From a bacterium (lineage in GTDB: Bacteria; JAJRZV01), in NCBI GenBank assembly GCA_024275095.1, contig JAJRZV010000085.1, positions 1-23,582 of the forward strand: a DNA stretch of 23,582 nt, written 5' to 3'. Each line of letters begins with the position of its first letter. Positions within the stretch are counted from its first letter, which is position 1. The notes beneath the pieces are model-generated. The model was not told the origin of the DNA and made no database searches. It saw nothing but the letters and a program-made list of their open reading frames with translations. The translations under genes were made by a program, and so were the position numbers. Below, one piece after another: positions 21,704 to 23,582 of the stretch.

Positions 21704-22888
21704 ATGCCTGTACGGGAAATAAAGCCGGGAATTTACCATGTGGGCGCCATAGATTGGGACAGAAGGCTTTTTGACGAGCTCATTCCACTGCCCGAAGGCA
21801 CAACCTACAACGCCTATCTTGTAAAGGGAAAGGAAAAGACAGCCCTCGTGGATACTGTCGATCCTGCAAAAGAACAGGAATTGCTGGATAACCTGAAAGA
21901 AGCAGGGGTGGAAAAGCTGGATTACATCATCGCCAATCACGCGGAACAGGACCACTCCGGTGCCATCGGCAGGGTGCTTGAAAGGTATCCTGATGCAAGG
22001 GTGGTTACCAACGAAAAGTGCAAGAACTTCCTCAAGGACCTGCTACTCATTCCCGACGAAAAGTTTATCGTGGTAAAGGACGGGGAAGATCTCTCCCTCG
22101 GGGAAAAAACCTTCTCCTTTGTATTTACCCCGTGGGTACACTGGCCGGAGACAATGGTCACGTACCTGAAGGAGGACAAAATTCTGTTCAGCTGTGACTT
22201 CTTTGGATCACACTTCGCAACGTCATCCCTTTTTGCTGATGAAAGCGGGAGGCTTTATGAAAGTGCCAAGAGATATTACGCGGAAATCATGATGCCGTTC
22301 AGGACATCTATCAGAAAACACCTGGAGAGGCTTTCAAATTTCGATATAGACATCATCGCACCCAGTCACGGCCCCGTGTATAAAAATCCATCTTTTACCA
22401 TTGACGCTTACAGGGAATGGAACAGCGACGATGTGAAAAACGAGGTTGTGATCGCCCATGTATCAATGCACGGCAGTACGGGAAAAATGGTTGATTACTT
22501 TATTGCGGCGTTGATGAAAAGAGGTGTACAGGTAAAACCCTTCAACCTTCCCGGAACGGACATCGGTGAGCTGGCGATAGCGCTGGTGGACGCGGCCACC
22601 CTCGTCATCGCCACTCCCATGGTTCTCAGCGGTGCACATCCTCAGGCGGTATACGCGGCTTTCCTTGCCAACGCGCTCCGGCCAAAGACCCGTTTCATCT
22701 CCATCATCGGCTCGTACGGCTGGGGTGGAAAGTTCGTGGAGCAACTGAAAGGGTTGCTCGGGAACCTTAGGGCTGAGGTTCTTGAACCCGTGATCGCCCG
22801 AGGTCACCCCAAGAAAGAAGATTTCCGGAAACTTGAGGCTCTCGTGGACACTATCGTGGAGAAACACAAAAACAGTGGTCTTTTATAA
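21704..22888 (+). CDS. fprA: Flavodiiron protein (A-type flavoprotein), O2/NO reductase
   Basis: A 394-residue cytoplasmic enzyme that reduces O2 to water and/or NO to N2O using electrons from rubredoxin. The N-terminal metallo-beta-lactamase-like domain (1-245) has all diiron ligands: His79, Glu81, Asp83, His84 (NHAEQDHSG), His146 (WVHWPET), Asp165 (SCDFFGSH) and His222 (SHGP). The C-terminal flavodoxin domain (about 247-394) begins with the FMN phosphate loop VSMHGSTGK (253-261) and has ATPMVLSGAHPQ and GSYGWGGK. The length is typical of class A flavodiiron proteins without extra domains. The ATG at 21704 has GAGGAGGT upstream. It is 1 nt after the hrb-type stop, so the two are co-translated and form an electron-transfer pair. 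Confidence 0.95.
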   Translation: MPVREIKPGIYHVGAIDWDRRLFDELIPLPEGTTYNAYLVKGKEKTALVDTVDPAKEQELLDNLKEAGVEKLDYIIANHAEQDHSGAIGRVLERYPDARVVTNEKCKNFLKDLLLIPDEKFIVVKDGEDLSLGEKTFSFVFTPWVHWPETMVTYLKEDKILFSCDFFGSHFATSSLFADESGRLYESAKRYYAEIMMPFRTSIRKHLERLSNFDIDIIAPSHGPVYKNPSFTIDAYREWNSDDVKNEVVIAHVSMHGSTGKMVDYFIAALMKRGVQVKPFNLPGTDIGELAIALVDAATLVIATPMVLSGAHPQAVYAAFLANALRPKTRFISIIGSYGWGGKFVEQLKGLLGNLRAEVLEPVIARGHPKKEDFRKLEALVDTIVEKHKNSGLL

Positions 22889-22943
22889 GTTAAATTAAAC
22901 AGGCAACCCTTTCCAAACATGTGCTTCCATTAACAGGACCTGG

Positions 22944-23315
22944 CTATCTTTTCTCAAAAGCCTTTTTGAAAAGCTTTATGGCTTCAAGCACGAGCTCCTG
23001 TCGCTCTTTTTCGGCCGGAATGTACTTGGCAAGGCGCTCCTTGAGAAATACATCTTTCCTGCTTTCCGGCGGCGAACCAGAGCGTTCGGCTTCCGAGTCC
23101 AATTCCGTGAAAAATTCTCGAAGCGAAAGGTTCAAGCCTTCCGTAATTCCCTTCAGGGTCTCTATCGAGGGATTGGCCTCGCCCCTTTCAATCTGTCCCA
23201 GGTACTTGTATGTAATCCCCGCACGTTCTGCCATCCTTTCCTGGCTCAGCCCCTGTGCCCTTCTCAGTTCACGTACCTTCCTCCCCAGTAACATTCTGAA
23301 CTCCGCATTTTTCAC
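22944..23315 (-). CDS. XRE-family helix-turn-helix transcriptional regulator
   Basis: A 123-residue DNA-binding protein. The HTH_3 domain (about residues 10-68) shows the usual pattern: GRKVRELRRAQGLSQERMAERAG, then ITYKYLGQIERGEANPSIETL as turn and recognition helix. The C-terminal part (75-123) is charged and helical, with no ligand-binding domain that I recognise. The start is taken as GTG at 23315 because GAGGAGGGG lies 7 nt upstream. An ATG seven codons later also has a short GGAG upstream and is possible. The gene converges on the flavodiiron gene (55 nt between stops). Control of that operon is possible but unsupported; its targets may lie beyond the right edge. Confidence 0.9.
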   Translation of the reverse strand: MKNAEFRMLLGRKVRELRRAQGLSQERMAERAGITYKYLGQIERGEANPSIETLKGITEGLNLSLREFFTELDSEAERSGSPPESRKDVFLKERLAKYIPAEKERQELVLEAIKLFKKAFEKR

Positions 23316-23582
23316 CCAAAATCCCCTCCTCTTTTCTTATTAAAAAATTATGGCAGCGAGCACAGAAGCGTAAAACCCGTTAAAATTCCCTTGTTGTTCG
23401 GGGGCGTGGGAACTATATGTGCTAACAACCGCATTCCTGGTTCACGAAAACATAATATGGGTTTCGGGGTCTGGTCTCAAGATTTGACATTCGGGCACCG
23501 GCCACAAAACCGGAAAATCACCCAACACTCGTAACCTGATACCGGCAATACCTCCACAAACAACACGCCAGGCCTACTCCAC
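23316..23582. other. Non-coding stretch at the right edge
   Basis: No open frame with a ribosome-binding site or recognisable product is visible on either strand. It contains the ribosome-binding region of the XRE gene (next to 23315), AT-rich DNA at 23333-23350, and a small CCGG...CCGG inverted repeat near 23500-23515 (on the plus strand CACCGG and ACCGGA around CCACAAA). No tRNA, known riboswitch or repeat array is recognised. Confidence 0.5.

Noticed and set aside
23399-23430. Plus-strand promoter TTGTTG-N17-TATATG near the right edge
   Set aside because: The -35 box is poor and there is no downstream gene in the window to support it.

Overview
The window looks like chromosomal DNA from an anaerobic bacterium with a two-membrane envelope. 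Two HtrA-type proteases with export signals argue for a periplasm. A high-molecular-weight rubredoxin/flavodiiron pair and a very large radical-type CoA-dehydratase activase argue for anaerobic life. No 16S or other taxonomic marker is present. The gene mix (GldA/F/G-type ABC system, DUF4340, DUF1844, 1390-residue activase) does not let me name a phylum. I see no insertion sequence, phage gene or CRISPR array.

Left part (1-13753, all minus strand): a 13.7 kb protein-quality-control and envelope block. Read in the direction of transcription it starts with hsp20, which has its own promoter and a strong terminator. Next comes a dnaK-dnaJ-htpX-clp operon, with a promoter before dnaK and a terminator whose hairpin starts inside the end of clp. 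Then follows a tightly packed, partly overlapping operon: ABC ATPase, ABC-2 permease, GldG-like auxiliary protein, DUF4340 protein, HtrA protease, DUF1844 protein, and the start of a second HtrA-like protein that runs off the left edge. This last operon has its own promoter, with a perfect 12-bp palindrome between -35 and -10. Chaperones, a membrane metalloprotease, an unfoldase and periplasmic proteases therefore lie side by side, covering cytoplasm, inner membrane and periplasm.

Middle (13948-20717): a 4.2 kb plus-strand gene encodes a tandem BadF/BadG-type activase with DUF2229 and dehydratase-like regions. Its first ATPase domain appears degenerate, but both domains keep the Fe-S cysteine pair. 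A convergent tRNA-Cys(GCA) follows. Then comes a two-gene cassette: an FAD-dependent amine-oxidase-like protein with a lipoprotein-like N-terminus, overlapping by 4 bp a membrane-anchored protein with squalene-cyclase/prenyltransferase-type repeats. I do not recognise this pair as a known system.

Right part (20718-23582): an intergenic region with a large imperfect stem-loop. It is followed by a flavin-reductase/rubredoxin fusion (Hrb type) and a flavodiiron protein (FprA type), a known O2/NO-reducing pair. A strong internal ribosome-binding site stands exactly before the rubredoxin domain. A convergent XRE-family regulator and about 270 bp without recognisable genes complete the window.
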